Origin: Sediminibacterium ginsengisoli
Lineage (GTDB): Bacteria; Bacteroidota; Bacteroidia; Chitinophagales; Chitinophagaceae
DNA: 37,943 nucleotides
Assembly: GCA_945860335.1 (NCBI GenBank)
Contig: CAMAQW010000002.1
Location: 1-37,943 of the forward strand
Direction: 5' to 3'
This document shows, piece after piece, positions 1-8,256 of this stretch. Position numbers and translations under genes: made by a program. The notes below the pieces were generated by a model, which worked only from the letters and a program-made list of their open reading frames with translations, was not told where the DNA came from and did not search any database. Position 1 is the stretch's first letter, and each line of letters begins with the position of its first letter.

Positions 1-1404
1 ATACGGGATTGTAAAAGGAGTTTCCCCGGCCGAATGTAATATAATGGTGCACAAATGATGCGCCCGTAAAAAGGGGCTTGTTTTTATTTCAATGTGCTGG
101 ACGTTTTTAAAGTTTAACAGGGTTTGTTCACGCCCCCAAACGCCCTTTAAAATTTGAATACTATTTTGATGAAACCAAAAAGTATAATTGTGTTGAAGTA
201 GGATATTACTAATTGTAAAATAAATCAGTACAGCAAGCGGTATTAGTGTTAACCATGGCGATTTAAAGTACACAATAACGGCTGCTGTTACAGCTAGGGG
301 TGTAACAACAATGAGTGTATTACGCCATTTGTAAGAACTGTCAATACCATTAGCTGGGGCAACTTGTGATGGCCAGATACTTTGATAGATAGAACTTATT
401 TGTTCAAGCAAGCGCTCCCTCATAATAGGGATTCTAATCCACTGCGTTGGATTGGTTAACTTTTCGCCAGCCATAAAAACCCGTAAAATTTTAATCCCTA
501 ATATTTTTTGCAACAAATTGTTTTTCCAAGTAATGGACTGAATATTTTCGTTGAGTAATAATTTTCTTTGTGTTTGTAAAAATCCCCATTCTGTTTCAAA
601 ACCTTTTTCTGATATTTTTAGTTTCATATTGTAGAAGCGAAGAAGCACCCTAATAAACGAAACAATCAGCGTAATTACAAGTATGGTTAGTGTAAAAGCT
701 AATATGATATTGGTGGTATAATTTATTTTATCTGCTTCTTGATTGATTTTTTTTGCCGTATCGATACCAAATAAATTTCGGACATCATCCATTTTTGTAA
801 GCAAATAAGCGAGGATAATTAAAAACGTTTTTATATGGTTTTCGGAGATAGAAAGTTTTATGATATCCCAAAAGCCAACACCTAAAATGGTTTCAGGCTC
901 AGCTGTTGTAATGGTATCAATGGTTGCGGGTTTGTTTTTTAAAAGTTCCTGGAGCGCGTATGCTTTTTCCTGGTCAATGGCTTTAATTTCTACTTCGGTG
1001 TTTTCTTCTCCGGCAGTTTCTATTTTTAATTCGCAGGTTTCTGTAAAACGGTGTAAATAACTTTGTACCGCATGTACTGATTGTATTTTGTTGATTGGGA
1101 TATTGATCACTTTTCTAGTAAACAGTCCCTTTAATACAACGAGTTCGTTGTCTTTTATAAAAATTCTAAATCTAAAATATTGAATCACGTGCGGGATAGA
1201 CATGACAACAATAAAGCCGCCAACGAGGCAAACGAAATAGCCCATTGTTTTATCATCTGCACCGCCGTTATTTTTGAGTATTTTACTCCCAACAAATAGT
1301 AGTAAAAACGCCCATGATTGTTTGATGACTTTACCTACTATAAATAAAAAGGCGTAGGGTGACAATTTTTGTGGGGTATACCAATCAAATTGCTTCTCTT
1401 GCAT
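1..1404 (-). CDS. PH domain-containing membrane protein, YdbT-like (partial)
   Basis: The open frame on the minus strand starts at the ATG at 1402-1404 and runs in phase past position 1, so 468 codons are visible and the C-terminus is missing. The protein begins MQEKQFDWYTPQKLSPYAF and alternates hydrophobic pairs of membrane segments with soluble bacterial PH (bPH2) modules. Each module carries the family's typical run of basic and polar residues before a Q-x-I/V pattern (NKIQSV near residue 105, NIQSITW, NVQHIEI). This repeated PH plus transmembrane layout is that of YdbT-type proteins. The start codon overlaps the end of the upstream PH gene by 20 bp, which points to translational coupling. 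The function of these paired proteins is poorly defined; envelope stress or immunity to peptides has been proposed for Firmicutes relatives. Confidence 0.8.
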   Translation of the reverse strand, partial: MQEKQFDWYTPQKLSPYAFLFIVGKVIKQSWAFLLLFVGSKILKNNGGADDKTMGYFVCLVGGFIVVMSIPHVIQYFRFRIFIKDNELVVLKGLFTRKVINIPINKIQSVHAVQSYLHRFTETCELKIETAGEENTEVEIKAIDQEKAYALQELLKNKPATIDTITTAEPETILGVGFWDIIKLSISENHIKTFLIILAYLLTKMDDVRNLFGIDTAKKINQEADKINYTTNIILAFTLTILVITLIVSFIRVLLRFYNMKLKISEKGFETEWGFLQTQRKLLLNENIQSITWKNNLLQKILGIKILRVFMAGEKLTNPTQWIRIPIMRERLLEQISSIYQSIWPSQVAPANGIDSSYKWRNTLIVVTPLAVTAAVIVYFKSPWLTLIPLAVLIYFTISNILLQHNYTFWFHQNSIQILKGVWGREQTLLNFKNVQHIEIKTSPFLRAHHLCTIILHSAGETPFTIPY

Positions 1405-1915
1405 GTTCTATATTTTTTTCCATGATCCAGCCCTTAATTTTTTCGGCATCTATTTGAGATAATCCGTTAATGCTTACGTCTCTTTGGTGGCTTGCGGCCG
1501 TCATAAAACGAAGTGATGCAAGTTTGTATCTGCGGCTTATGGGGCCTGTTTTTAAAATACAGTGTTGCACTTTTGTGAATGGAATGATATGGGTGCTCTG
1601 AAATAACCATCCATTTTTAAATAGGAAGTCTTTGTCTCTTAAGGCCCAGGATCTGTTTTTAAAGCCTATTTCGATAGAAGCAACCGTGATTGCCATGCTG
1701 CATACTACTGTTATCACAGCTATGGTTACCGCCCACCATGTATGGAGTTCTTTGTTTGAAATAAATACAGCAACCAAAATACCAATAACAATGGTAAATA
1801 CGATGCTCCAATTAAAATACAGTACTTTTTTGTAATCTGGCTCTACGCGTTGTAAAGGGATTTCTTGGAACTGCGGGATAGTTGCAATAGGTATGTGGGG
1901 GTTATTGTATTCCAT
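1385..1915 (-). CDS. PH domain-containing membrane protein, YdbS-like
   Basis: This is a small protein of about 176 residues with two adjacent hydrophobic segments (from about LYFNWSIVFTIVIGILVAVF to WWAVTIAVITVVCSMAITV) followed by one bacterial PH domain. The domain includes the conserved string FTKVQHCILKTGP and ends in RFMTAA and AEKIKGWI. The frame is open to a GTG at 1948, but the ATG at 1913-1915 gives a cleaner N-terminus (MEYNNPHIP), so that start is chosen. It is the upstream partner of the larger PH protein, with a 20-bp overlap, matching the common ydbS-ydbT pair. The divergent neighbour at 2033 is on the plus strand. Its function is unknown. Confidence 0.8.
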   Translation of the reverse strand: MEYNNPHIPIATIPQFQEIPLQRVEPDYKKVLYFNWSIVFTIVIGILVAVFISNKELHTWWAVTIAVITVVCSMAITVASIEIGFKNRSWALRDKDFLFKNGWLFQSTHIIPFTKVQHCILKTGPISRRYKLASLRFMTAASHQRDVSINGLSQIDAEKIKGWIMEKNIEHAREAI

Positions 1916-2032
1916 ATATATGAAAATAGTATATTTTTTGAATTTCACACATAATGGGTTGGGCTCACAAAATGCTAAACATCAATAACTTAATCGTATG
2001 TTTACACATTTCGCATATTTAAGAAAAGGTGG

Positions 2033-2800
2033 ATGTCTAAACTAGGGGTTGAAAATAAATTTATTGATGTATCGGACTATGGAAGACCTGTGGCTAATAT
2101 TATTGCAGAAGCGCTTACAAATACGCGCGTAACGGCTATTCATATTACCCTACTATTTGGTGTTTCTGGTATATTGGCTATTGTTTATATGTTAAAGTCG
2201 CAGTTTTGGCTTGCTGGCTTTTTTCTAATTTTAAAATCGATACTAGACGCTGCCGATGGTCAATTGGCCAGAATTAAAAATGAGCCATCCTATACTGGTC
2301 GTTATTTAGATTCTATTTTTGATAGCCTATTAAACTTTGCACTGATTATTTCAATTGCGGTATTTACTGGTACAAATACTTGGTTGGCGCTACTTGCTTT
2401 TATATGTATGCAAACGCAGGGTACAGTGTATAATTACTATCATGTTATTTTTAGACATCATACAGCGGGTGAAATTACCAGCCAAATTTTTGAAGATGAA
2501 GTTCCAACGGCTTACCCTGGGGAGCGTCAGGTACATGTAAATGTTTTATACTGGTTGTTTCGTGTGTTATATAAAGCGTTTGACAAGTTGGTTTATACTA
2601 TTGACCCGCGGGCTTCCATTCAGACCGAATGTCCTAAATGGTTTATGTTTTTAGTATCGTTTTACGGACTAGGATTCCAGCTACTTATTATTGCTGTTTT
2701 TATGGCTGCCGGATGGATTGGTATGATTATCCCATTTTTTATAGGTTACAGTATACTTATTCCGGTGTTTGTTGGGATAAGAAGGGTGTATTTGCGGTAA
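2033..2800 (+). CDS. CDP-alcohol phosphatidyltransferase family protein
   Basis: This 255-residue integral membrane enzyme carries the complete CDP-alcohol phosphatidyltransferase signature D-x2-DG-x2-AR-x8-G-x3-D-x3-D: D72, D75, G76, A79, R80, G89, D93 and D97 can all be read. The acidic residues bind the divalent metal, and the enzyme would move a phosphatidyl or similar group from a CDP-activated donor to an alcohol. About six hydrophobic segments are visible (for example LFGVSGILAIVYML and LLIIAVFMAAGWIGMII). The acceptor alcohol cannot be told from sequence: phosphatidylglycerophosphate, phosphatidylserine and inositol-type synthases share this motif. The ATG at 2033 is preceded by a purine-rich AAAAGGTGG. 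A small ABM-fold gene follows 28 bp downstream. Confidence 0.88.
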   Translation: MSKLGVENKFIDVSDYGRPVANIIAEALTNTRVTAIHITLLFGVSGILAIVYMLKSQFWLAGFFLILKSILDAADGQLARIKNEPSYTGRYLDSIFDSLLNFALIISIAVFTGTNTWLALLAFICMQTQGTVYNYYHVIFRHHTAGEITSQIFEDEVPTAYPGERQVHVNVLYWLFRVLYKAFDKLVYTIDPRASIQTECPKWFMFLVSFYGLGFQLLIIAVFMAAGWIGMIIPFFIGYSILIPVFVGIRRVYLR

Positions 2801-2828
2801 ATCAAAGTTTTGCTTATTTTACAGCATT

Positions 2829-3158
2829 ATGATACATTGGAAAAACAACGAGGCGCCTCAGCCACCTTATATTGCTTCTATTTTTAATTACTACTTGTCA
2901 GATAACTTAGATGGATATGCCGCCTATGACGATCTTACCTTAGAACTTGCAAAGCAAATGCCCGGTTATTTAGGGTACGAAAGTTTTAAGCACGATGGAA
3001 GAGGGGCTTTTATTAGTTATTGGAAAGATATGGATGCGGTGCGCGCTTGGGCAACTGAGCCAAAGCATATTGAGGCAAAAAAATTAGGTCAGTCTCAATG
3101 GTATAAATATTACCATAGTGTAATTGCTGAAGTTAAAACCATGCATGTGCATGGTTAG
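2829..3158 (+). CDS. Antibiotic biosynthesis monooxygenase (ABM) fold protein
   Basis: This 109-residue protein has the ferredoxin-like ABM pattern: an N-terminal strand (PYIASIFNYYLSD), a helix (YDDLTLELAKQMPGYLGYES), the aromatic strand ISYWKDMDAVRAW and a closing H-x2-AKK segment. Relatives include quinol monooxygenases, YqjZ-type proteins and heme-degrading enzymes. The family is functionally mixed, so only the fold is called. The sequence ends with the His-containing MHVHG. Its stop codon overlaps the stop of the convergent DUF4198 gene by 4 bp (3155-3158). It probably shares a transcript with the phosphatidyltransferase upstream. Confidence 0.75.
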   Translation: MIHWKNNEAPQPPYIASIFNYYLSDNLDGYAAYDDLTLELAKQMPGYLGYESFKHDGRGAFISYWKDMDAVRAWATEPKHIEAKKLGQSQWYKYYHSVIAEVKTMHVHG

Positions 3159-3961
3159 TTATTATTAAAAGTGTATGATCCCCAATAACTTTCATAGTCA
3201 GCTTTATCGTTGGCTGTATATAATTCCATTTTCACTACAGAAATCATCCATTCTCCTTTTTCTTTGATTGGTAATTTTACAAATCCAGTGGCATCTGTTT
3301 GATGGAATGCCTTAACAATTAGTTTGCCGTTCTTTTTACACCAAGTTCTTACTTGGTAATTGGCAAGCGGCTTTCCTTTAAATTCAAAATAGACATTTAA
3401 TTCTTGTGCATCATTTGCATAGGGGTTGCTCTGAGGAATAATCTCAAGCTCCATACCTGTATGCATTTTATACGAAGCATCATTCTTGCCATCAACTTGT
3501 AAAAGTGTTTTGGCACATCTTTGATAATACTCTCTAGATCTTTTATCTTTTAAATTATTTTTCTCTCTGTAGGATAATATGTTAGCCATCCCATCTTCAT
3601 TCAAATAGTCATTAAATGCTACTCCTTCCATTTCGATATAAGAAGGTTTTGTACGAATAGCTATAAGATGATTTCCTGGTTCATTCAAAAACATGGGGAT
3701 CTTCACAGAATCTTGAGCTATGAATTTAGGAGTGATATCATTTATTTTGTTTTCATGGTATACTTTAACCTGTAAGGTCCTTTCTTTTCTTTTTGCCCAA
3801 ACCTCCTCTTTGAAGTCTTCTCCAACATAACAGTTAACAGAGAAGGCTTCTTTTGACTTAACCTTGTATTTAACTGGAGCTATCCAATATTCATGCGCAA
3901 CAGCAAACAGTGTAATAAAAATAAATGAAGTTACTAGAAGGTATTTGATACTCGATTTCAT
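3155..3961 (-). CDS. DUF4198 domain-containing secreted protein
   Basis: This 268-residue protein has an N-terminal signal peptide (KYLLVTSFIFITLFAVA) and a mature N-terminus that should begin HEYWIAP, the hallmark opening of DUF4198 proteins. DUF4198 is related to the NikM-type periplasmic parts of nickel/cobalt uptake systems, where an exposed N-terminal His can bind metal. Further support is the extended beta-rich body and a C-terminal ETC-like stretch (TWCKKNGKLIVKAF, followed by DATGFVKLPIKEKGEW), which resembles the Ig-like domain of the family. The gene is divergent from the small Cys-rich protein at 4062, with about 100 bp between them that must hold both promoters. A role in metal handling is inferred from family and context, not shown. 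Confidence 0.72.
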   Translation of the reverse strand: MKSSIKYLLVTSFIFITLFAVAHEYWIAPVKYKVKSKEAFSVNCYVGEDFKEEVWAKRKERTLQVKVYHENKINDITPKFIAQDSVKIPMFLNEPGNHLIAIRTKPSYIEMEGVAFNDYLNEDGMANILSYREKNNLKDKRSREYYQRCAKTLLQVDGKNDASYKMHTGMELEIIPQSNPYANDAQELNVYFEFKGKPLANYQVRTWCKKNGKLIVKAFHQTDATGFVKLPIKEKGEWMISVVKMELYTANDKADYESYWGSYTFNNN

Positions 3962-4046
3962 TTTTGTTTTTATTTATTGATAGCAAATTAGTAATAATCA
4001 TAGATATACCTTGTTCTAAAGTATTTTATTTTTTCAATTTTTTTTA

Positions 4047-4054
4047 TACCTTTG
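4047..4054 (+). promoter_or_regulatory. Bacteroidota -7 promoter element (TACCTTTG)
   Basis: TACCTTTG matches the TAnnTTTG consensus exactly. No TTG stands at the usual 19-21 bp upstream; the nearest is at 4011-4013, 33 bp away. If used, transcription would start only a few bases before the TTG codon at 4062, giving a nearly leaderless mRNA. Confidence 0.4.
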
Positions 4055-4061
4055 CGCCAGT

Positions 4062-4430
4062 TTGAAATACACTTTAGTCATATTATTACTTGCAGCATTG
4101 ATGGCGCAAACCTTCTCTAGGTCTATAGCTATGGCCGATTATATGGTTAACTTAGAGGCATATAAGAAGGCTTGTATAAATAAAGCCAAGCCCAAACTGC
4201 AGTGTAATGGTAAATGTCAGATGCTTAAAAAAGTGAAAAAGCAAGAGGGAGATAGCGAGGCTAGTGCGCCAATTCTTAAGTTGAACCATCTCGAAGTAGT
4301 TTTGTCATCCAAATCTTTTTTTCCAAGCATCAGTGTTGTATCTACAAATAATTCATCTTCTTATTTCACCTATACTGATGATTATTCATCTGATTATTTA
4401 GGGGCTATTTTCCATCCGCCAAGCATTTAG
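4062..4430 (+). CDS. Small secreted Cys-rich protein of the CNGKC-x-M type, upstream of a TonB receptor
   Basis: This 122-residue protein starts at a TTG codon. The only nearby in-frame ATG (4101) would remove the hydrophobic leader KYTLVILLLAALMAQTFS, so TTG is preferred. After the leader come C38, C48, C52 and M54 in the pattern C-x9-CNGKC-x-M, then a low-complexity linker and the C-terminal motif GAIFHPPSI. Proteins of this design are widespread in Bacteroidota just ahead of TonB-dependent receptors. The clustered Cys, Met and C-terminal His residues suggest binding of a soft metal such as copper, but this is inference. The TonB receptor follows 146 bp downstream, with a hairpin between them. 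Confidence 0.7.
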   Translation: MKYTLVILLLAALMAQTFSRSIAMADYMVNLEAYKKACINKAKPKLQCNGKCQMLKKVKKQEGDSEASAPILKLNHLEVVLSSKSFFPSISVVSTNNSSSYFTYTDDYSSDYLGAIFHPPSI

Positions 4431-4507
4431 TGGGTTTTTACAACATCGCATTTTTTTAATGGTGTTACACGTAAGTCTTTCTAGGGGCTTATGTATGGAC
4501 TTTATGT

Positions 4508-4528
4508 ACTATCAGTATTTCTGATAGT
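4508..4528 (+). promoter_or_regulatory. Perfect 8-bp hairpin ahead of the TonB receptor gene
   Basis: ACTATCAG (4508-4515) and CTGATAGT (4521-4528) pair perfectly around the loop TATTT. It lies 49 bp before the receptor start, in the 146-bp gap after the small Cys-rich gene. No T-run follows, so an operator or mRNA-processing structure is as likely as a terminator. Confidence 0.4.
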
Positions 4529-4576
4529 AGTAGTCATATGCTCCTATATGAATTATTTCAAATTAATTATTAAACA

Positions 4577-6781
4577 ATGAAAAAAATAATTTTATATATA
4601 TTAAATATTGTATTGTCTATAAACGCAATGTCACAGGGTAAAGGGAATGGAAATGCAGATACGGTTCGATCCCATAAATTAGAAGATGTAATTGTCACTG
4701 CAAATAAACGTGAAGAAAGTATCATTAAGGTAAATACGTCCATTACATCACTTTCTTCAAAAAAAATTGAAGATACAAGAACATGGGGATTAAGTGGTCT
4801 TTCTGCTTTAGTGCCTAATTACAATTATCAAGAGCTAGGTGTTTCTTTTCAACAAATTCAAGCAATTAGAGGTATACAAGTATTTAGTGAAAACCCAGCT
4901 GTATCTACTTATATCGATGATGTAAATAATATTGATATTTTGGCAAATGGTTTTGCATTTACTGATATTGAAAGAGTTGAAGTGTTAAGAGGGCCACAAG
5001 GAACTTTGTATGGTCGTAACGCAATGGGTGGGGTTGTGAATATTATTACTAAAAAACCAACCAACAAAACAAGTGCTTTTGGTGAACTAAGCTTTGGTAA
5101 TCTTGGTTTGCAACGATACAGTGCTGGTTATAAATCGCCTATTATTAAGGATAAATTATTCTTTGGAATGAATGGCTTATATCAAACGCAAGAAGGTTTT
5201 CTTAAGAATGATATAACAGGAACCTCAGCTACGGATACAAAGTTAAATGGCAAAGCGGTTGGGGGAGAACAAAATTTCTATGGAAATATTTATTTGAAAT
5301 GGCTGCCAACTAGTCGCTTTAATGTAACATTGAATGTTAAAGGTCAAAAAGACAAAAGTGACAACTCTGGATTCATGGTATCACAGTCTAGTGACACTTA
5401 TGCATTTGAAAACCCTGACAGAATCAATTTAGCAAGAATTGCTAAACATGAAAGAAACATTTTGAATACTTCTTTGGTAGCAAAATATTTAGGTAATAAT
5501 TACACTTTAACCTCCATATCTGCTTTACAAACAATTGCTTTTGGCTTCCAAGATTTAGATTTCCCAGGTATTTACCATTCCTATTATAATGGTAAAATAG
5601 GGGAGTTGTTACCTCCTCAAAAAGTTTGGAGTGAAGAATTTAGAATCAATTCAAATTCTGAAGGAAAGTTACAATATACTGCAGGTGTTTATTGGTTTGC
5701 TCAAAAAGGGTATGAACCTACAACCAACACTGCATATGAATTATCTAATGCTGAGGCGACTATGTTTGGGTTACCTAGTGGCGCTTTTTTGATTAATAGA
5801 AATAGAAGTAATAATTCAGGTATTGCAGGATTTGGAGAATTAAGCTATTTGTTGACTCCTAAATTAAAAGCGACTTTTGGATTAAGATATGATCATGAAA
5901 AAAGAGAAGCCATCTTTAACGGTTTTGGAGATGCCATGTTATTGAATGGAGTTGTGACTGATATTAAACCAAACATAACTGCAAACGGAACTTATTCTGC
6001 AGTTTCTCCAAAATTATCATTAAGCTATGCTGTAAATGATCTTTCAAATATCTATGCTAGTTTCACAAGAGGGTTTAGAGCAGGTGGTATCAATGCGAGT
6101 TCATTACCTGCAGGTGTACGTCAAACATTTAATCCGGAATTTTCAAATAATTATGAACTTGGATATAAAGCGTTTTTATTAGATAAAAAATTAAGTGTTG
6201 GCGCTTCGGCATTCTTGATTCAATGGAAAGATTTACAATTCTATAATTTAGTAGCTCCGTTTACCTATGCTAGAGAAAATGTGGGCGATGCGCAATCTGC
6301 TGGATTCGAGTTGGAGATTAGTGCGATACCTGCAAAAGGACTTCAATTAGATGGAAGCTTTGGATACAATCCTACTGAATATAAAGGTTTTAACTTAAAA
6401 AGAGTCAATTTCGGAACTGGTGTTGAAACGACTACGGCAATTGGTGGTAATCAACTTTCTAATGCGCCAAATCACACCTTATTCTTAGGCGCTCAATATG
6501 AGCATCCTGTATCAAATACTTTAAAGTTGGTGGTTCGTGGTGAATTGAGAAATTTAGGTGCTCAATACACTGATATTCAAAATAAAATTGAACAACCATC
6601 TTATACACTGTTCAATTCTAGAGTTGGCTTAACTAGTGGAAGCTACAGTTTGTTTGTTTGGGTGCAAAATCTAAATAATGAGCGTTATTTAGCCTATGGC
6701 AATCCTGATAGTAGTTTTGGAAGACAGGCAAGAATTGGAGCACCAAGAACTTATGGTGTTACATTAACTGCAAAATTTTAA
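4577..6781 (+). CDS. TonB-dependent outer-membrane receptor, iron-complex type
   Basis: This 734-residue receptor has a signal peptide (IILYILNIVLSINAMSQ), a short N-terminal region with a TonB-box-like EDVIVTANKREE at about residues 36-47, and a plug domain. The plug contains IRGIQVFSENPAVSTYIDDV and the highly conserved RVEVLRGPQGTLYGRNAMGG, followed by INIITKKP-like text. A 22-strand beta-barrel ends in GVTLTAKF with the terminal aromatic residue. There is no STN domain and no carboxypeptidase-like domain, so it is not SusC-like; it belongs with CirA/FepA-style siderophore or vitamin receptors. The neighbours (CNGKC protein before, secreted DJ-1 protein after, divergent DUF4198) suggest uptake of a metal complex. 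The ligand is not identifiable from sequence. Confidence 0.88.
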   Translation: MKKIILYILNIVLSINAMSQGKGNGNADTVRSHKLEDVIVTANKREESIIKVNTSITSLSSKKIEDTRTWGLSGLSALVPNYNYQELGVSFQQIQAIRGIQVFSENPAVSTYIDDVNNIDILANGFAFTDIERVEVLRGPQGTLYGRNAMGGVVNIITKKPTNKTSAFGELSFGNLGLQRYSAGYKSPIIKDKLFFGMNGLYQTQEGFLKNDITGTSATDTKLNGKAVGGEQNFYGNIYLKWLPTSRFNVTLNVKGQKDKSDNSGFMVSQSSDTYAFENPDRINLARIAKHERNILNTSLVAKYLGNNYTLTSISALQTIAFGFQDLDFPGIYHSYYNGKIGELLPPQKVWSEEFRINSNSEGKLQYTAGVYWFAQKGYEPTTNTAYELSNAEATMFGLPSGAFLINRNRSNNSGIAGFGELSYLLTPKLKATFGLRYDHEKREAIFNGFGDAMLLNGVVTDIKPNITANGTYSAVSPKLSLSYAVNDLSNIYASFTRGFRAGGINASSLPAGVRQTFNPEFSNNYELGYKAFLLDKKLSVGASAFLIQWKDLQFYNLVAPFTYARENVGDAQSAGFELEISAIPAKGLQLDGSFGYNPTEYKGFNLKRVNFGTGVETTTAIGGNQLSNAPNHTLFLGAQYEHPVSNTLKLVVRGELRNLGAQYTDIQNKIEQPSYTLFNSRVGLTSGSYSLFVWVQNLNNERYLAYGNPDSSFGRQARIGAPRTYGVTLTAKF

Positions 6782-6794
6782 TTAAATAATCAAT

Positions 6795-6824
6795 GCGTCA
6801 GTTGGTAATTTAATCAACTGACGC
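6795..6824 (+). terminator. Hairpin between TonB receptor and DJ-1 genes
   Basis: GCGTCAGTTG (6795-6804) pairs perfectly with CAACTGACGC (6815-6824) across a 10-nt loop, followed by TTTAAAATT. The T-run is short, so it may only attenuate expression of the DJ-1 gene that starts 15 bp later. Confidence 0.55.
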
Positions 6825-6839
6825 TTTAAAATTAATACT

Positions 6840-7676
6840 ATGAATTATAAAAAGATCATCTTTACTTTATTTTTTATTTCCTCATTTTTTGGTGTTGGAT
6901 TCTCACAAAAAACGAATCCGGATAGTTTGGTAATTGGGACTGCAGATAGACATCAAAAGATGATGGATATTTTATTTACGCCAACAAAAGTTCCTATTAA
7001 AAAAATTGGCATTTTACTATATGACGGATACAATACTCTAGATGCAATGGGGCCATATCACACACTCGCTGAAATTATGGGTGCGAAAACTTATTTTATT
7101 GCCAAGAAAAGAGGGGTAGTTAAAAACCAGCGTGGATTAGAAATAAAAGTAGATAGTTCTTTTGACGATGTTACTTCTTTAGATATCTTGGTTATTCCAG
7201 GTGGTGCTGCAGAAACATTCATGCAAACTCAAGACACAGCTACCTTAAATTGGATCCGAAGAATAGATAAAACTACAAAATACACAACCAGTGTTTGTAC
7301 TGGATCTTGGATTTTAGGAGCCGCTGGTTTATTGAAAGATAAAAACGCAACATCTAATTGGTATCGTGCAAACGAAGTACTAAAAATGTATGGTGCTAAC
7401 TTTAAAGAAGCAAGGTGGGTAAGTGATGGAAAATATTGGACTTCGGCAGGAGTGTCTGCAGGTATTGACATGTCTTTGGCGATAATTGATGATTTGTTGG
7501 GCAGAAAATATACGGAGTCTGTAATGTTAGATTTAGAATACGACCCTAAGCCACCCTATAATGCGGGTGTCCCTAAAAAAACGGATCCATTGGTTTTAGA
7601 CATGATGAAAGAAATGTATGATATGATCATGCTCCCTTTGATTCAAGGTGAACAGTCTAAAAGAAAAAGATATTAA
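6840..7676 (+). CDS. Secreted DJ-1/PfpI family protein, isonitrile-hydratase-like
   Basis: This 278-residue protein has a signal peptide (KKIIFTLFFISSFFGVGFSQ) and then one DJ-1/PfpI domain from about residue 53 to 235. The nucleophile elbow reads SVCTGS with C153 and T154. An upstream D68 lies in TLDAMGP, matching the Asp-Cys-Thr set described for isonitrile hydratase (InhA). The same domain also occurs at the N-terminus of AraC-type regulators such as FtrA, but no HTH follows here. The export signal is unusual, since most family members are cytoplasmic. It follows the TonB receptor by 58 bp with a hairpin between, so the two may share a transcript. Catalysis on an isonitrile is inferred from residues only. 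Confidence 0.78.
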   Translation: MNYKKIIFTLFFISSFFGVGFSQKTNPDSLVIGTADRHQKMMDILFTPTKVPIKKIGILLYDGYNTLDAMGPYHTLAEIMGAKTYFIAKKRGVVKNQRGLEIKVDSSFDDVTSLDILVIPGGAAETFMQTQDTATLNWIRRIDKTTKYTTSVCTGSWILGAAGLLKDKNATSNWYRANEVLKMYGANFKEARWVSDGKYWTSAGVSAGIDMSLAIIDDLLGRKYTESVMLDLEYDPKPPYNAGVPKKTDPLVLDMMKEMYDMIMLPLIQGEQSKRKRY

Positions 7677-7687
7677 AGTATTTGTTG

Positions 7688-7799
7688 GGGGCGTACACAA
7701 ACCATTCCAGGACTGCCGTTTTTCACTTCGTTCAAAACGTCTTTTTAAAATCAGGACTGTCGGCTCAATACTTTCGCCGACTTCCTTATACTTCTACGA
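7688..7799 (+). repeat. Dispersed ~110-bp repeat, copy A
   Basis: This copy opens with GGGGCGTACACAAACC, continues with GGACTGCCGTTTTTCACTTC and TCAAAACGTCTTTTTAAAA, and contains a 6-bp hairpin (GTCGGC at 7759, GCCGAC at 7776). It ends with CTTCTACGAG. A truncated copy follows directly, and a third copy lies at 32536-32634 in the same orientation. Confidence 0.8.
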
Positions 7800-7870
7800 G
7801 GGGCGTACTCAAACCCACAGGACTGCCGTTTTTCGCTTTGCTCAAAACGTCTTCCTAAAAGGTGGGTTTA
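7800..7870 (+). repeat. Dispersed repeat, copy B (tandem, truncated)
   Basis: It restarts with GGGGCGTACTCAAACC, 112 bp after copy A, followed by GGACTGCCGTTTTTCGCTTT and CTCAAAACGTCTTCCTAAAA. It then diverges into the hairpin cluster, so only the first 60 bp or so are shared. Confidence 0.75.
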
Positions 7871-7873
7871 CCC

Positions 7874-7912
7874 AAACCCTTACAACTAAATGCTACGCAT
7901 TTCGTTGGGTTT
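7874..7912. repeat. Long interrupted hairpin
   Basis: The arms AAACCC-CAAC-AAATGC (7874-7893) and GCATTT-GTTG-GGTT (7897-7912) pair with one mismatch and a 3-nt bulge around the loop TAC. Confidence 0.6.
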
Positions 7913-7929
7913 TTATCAGTGTCCGCGTT

Positions 7930-7945
7930 TGTGAGCAAGCTCACA
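7930..7945. repeat. Perfect 7-bp inverted repeat
   Basis: TGTGAGC and GCTCACA face each other with only AA between. The tight spacing suits a cruciform or a protein-binding dyad better than an RNA hairpin. Confidence 0.55.
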
Positions 7946-7961
7946 CCGCTTCCACAAATAA

Positions 7962-7989
7962 AAACCCCGTCACTTTCGTGACAGGGTTT
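7962..7989 (+). terminator. Terminator-like hairpin
   Basis: AAACCC-GTCAC (7962-7973) pairs with GTGAC-GGGTTT (7978-7989) with one internal C/A mismatch and loop TTTC. Run-off T residues are few. It could end transcription of the receptor/DJ-1 module. Confidence 0.45.
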
Positions 7990-8256
7990 GTGCCCTTTGC
8001 TGGGATGAGTTCGATTGAAATTGAGGCAGAATTGAATAAATTAATTTATCTGGAAATTAACTAAATCCTTCGTTCTGATTCCGATATCGATACAAATTTT
8101 AATTTGAAAATCAAGGACTTATGTTAAATCGGAGGCCCTTTGTTGTTTTTGCATAAGGTTTTCCATCCTTTTTTCTAAAATAGTTGCTATTTTTTTGGTA
8201 TGTATTAAGAAAAATGTGCTCTATCCTATTACGATTTAACTTGCTAATGCTAATTT

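Larger units (their letters stand above)
7677..8256. other. 580-bp gene-free region rich in repeats and hairpins
   Basis: No credible gene is seen here. An open frame from 7648 to 8064 simply reads through the repeats. The left two thirds hold tandem repeat copies and three hairpins (listed separately). The right third (8065-8256) is AT-rich and should contain the sigma-factor promoter, though I found no exact TAnnTTTG there. Confidence 0.7.

Noticed and set aside
7688..7870. CRISPR-like array
   Set aside because: Only two copies with about 110-bp period, no short repeats with equal spacers and no cas genes.
7648..8064. 138-codon plus-strand open frame over the repeat block
   Set aside because: It reads through tandem repeats and hairpins, begins inside the DJ-1 gene and has no domain or plausible composition.
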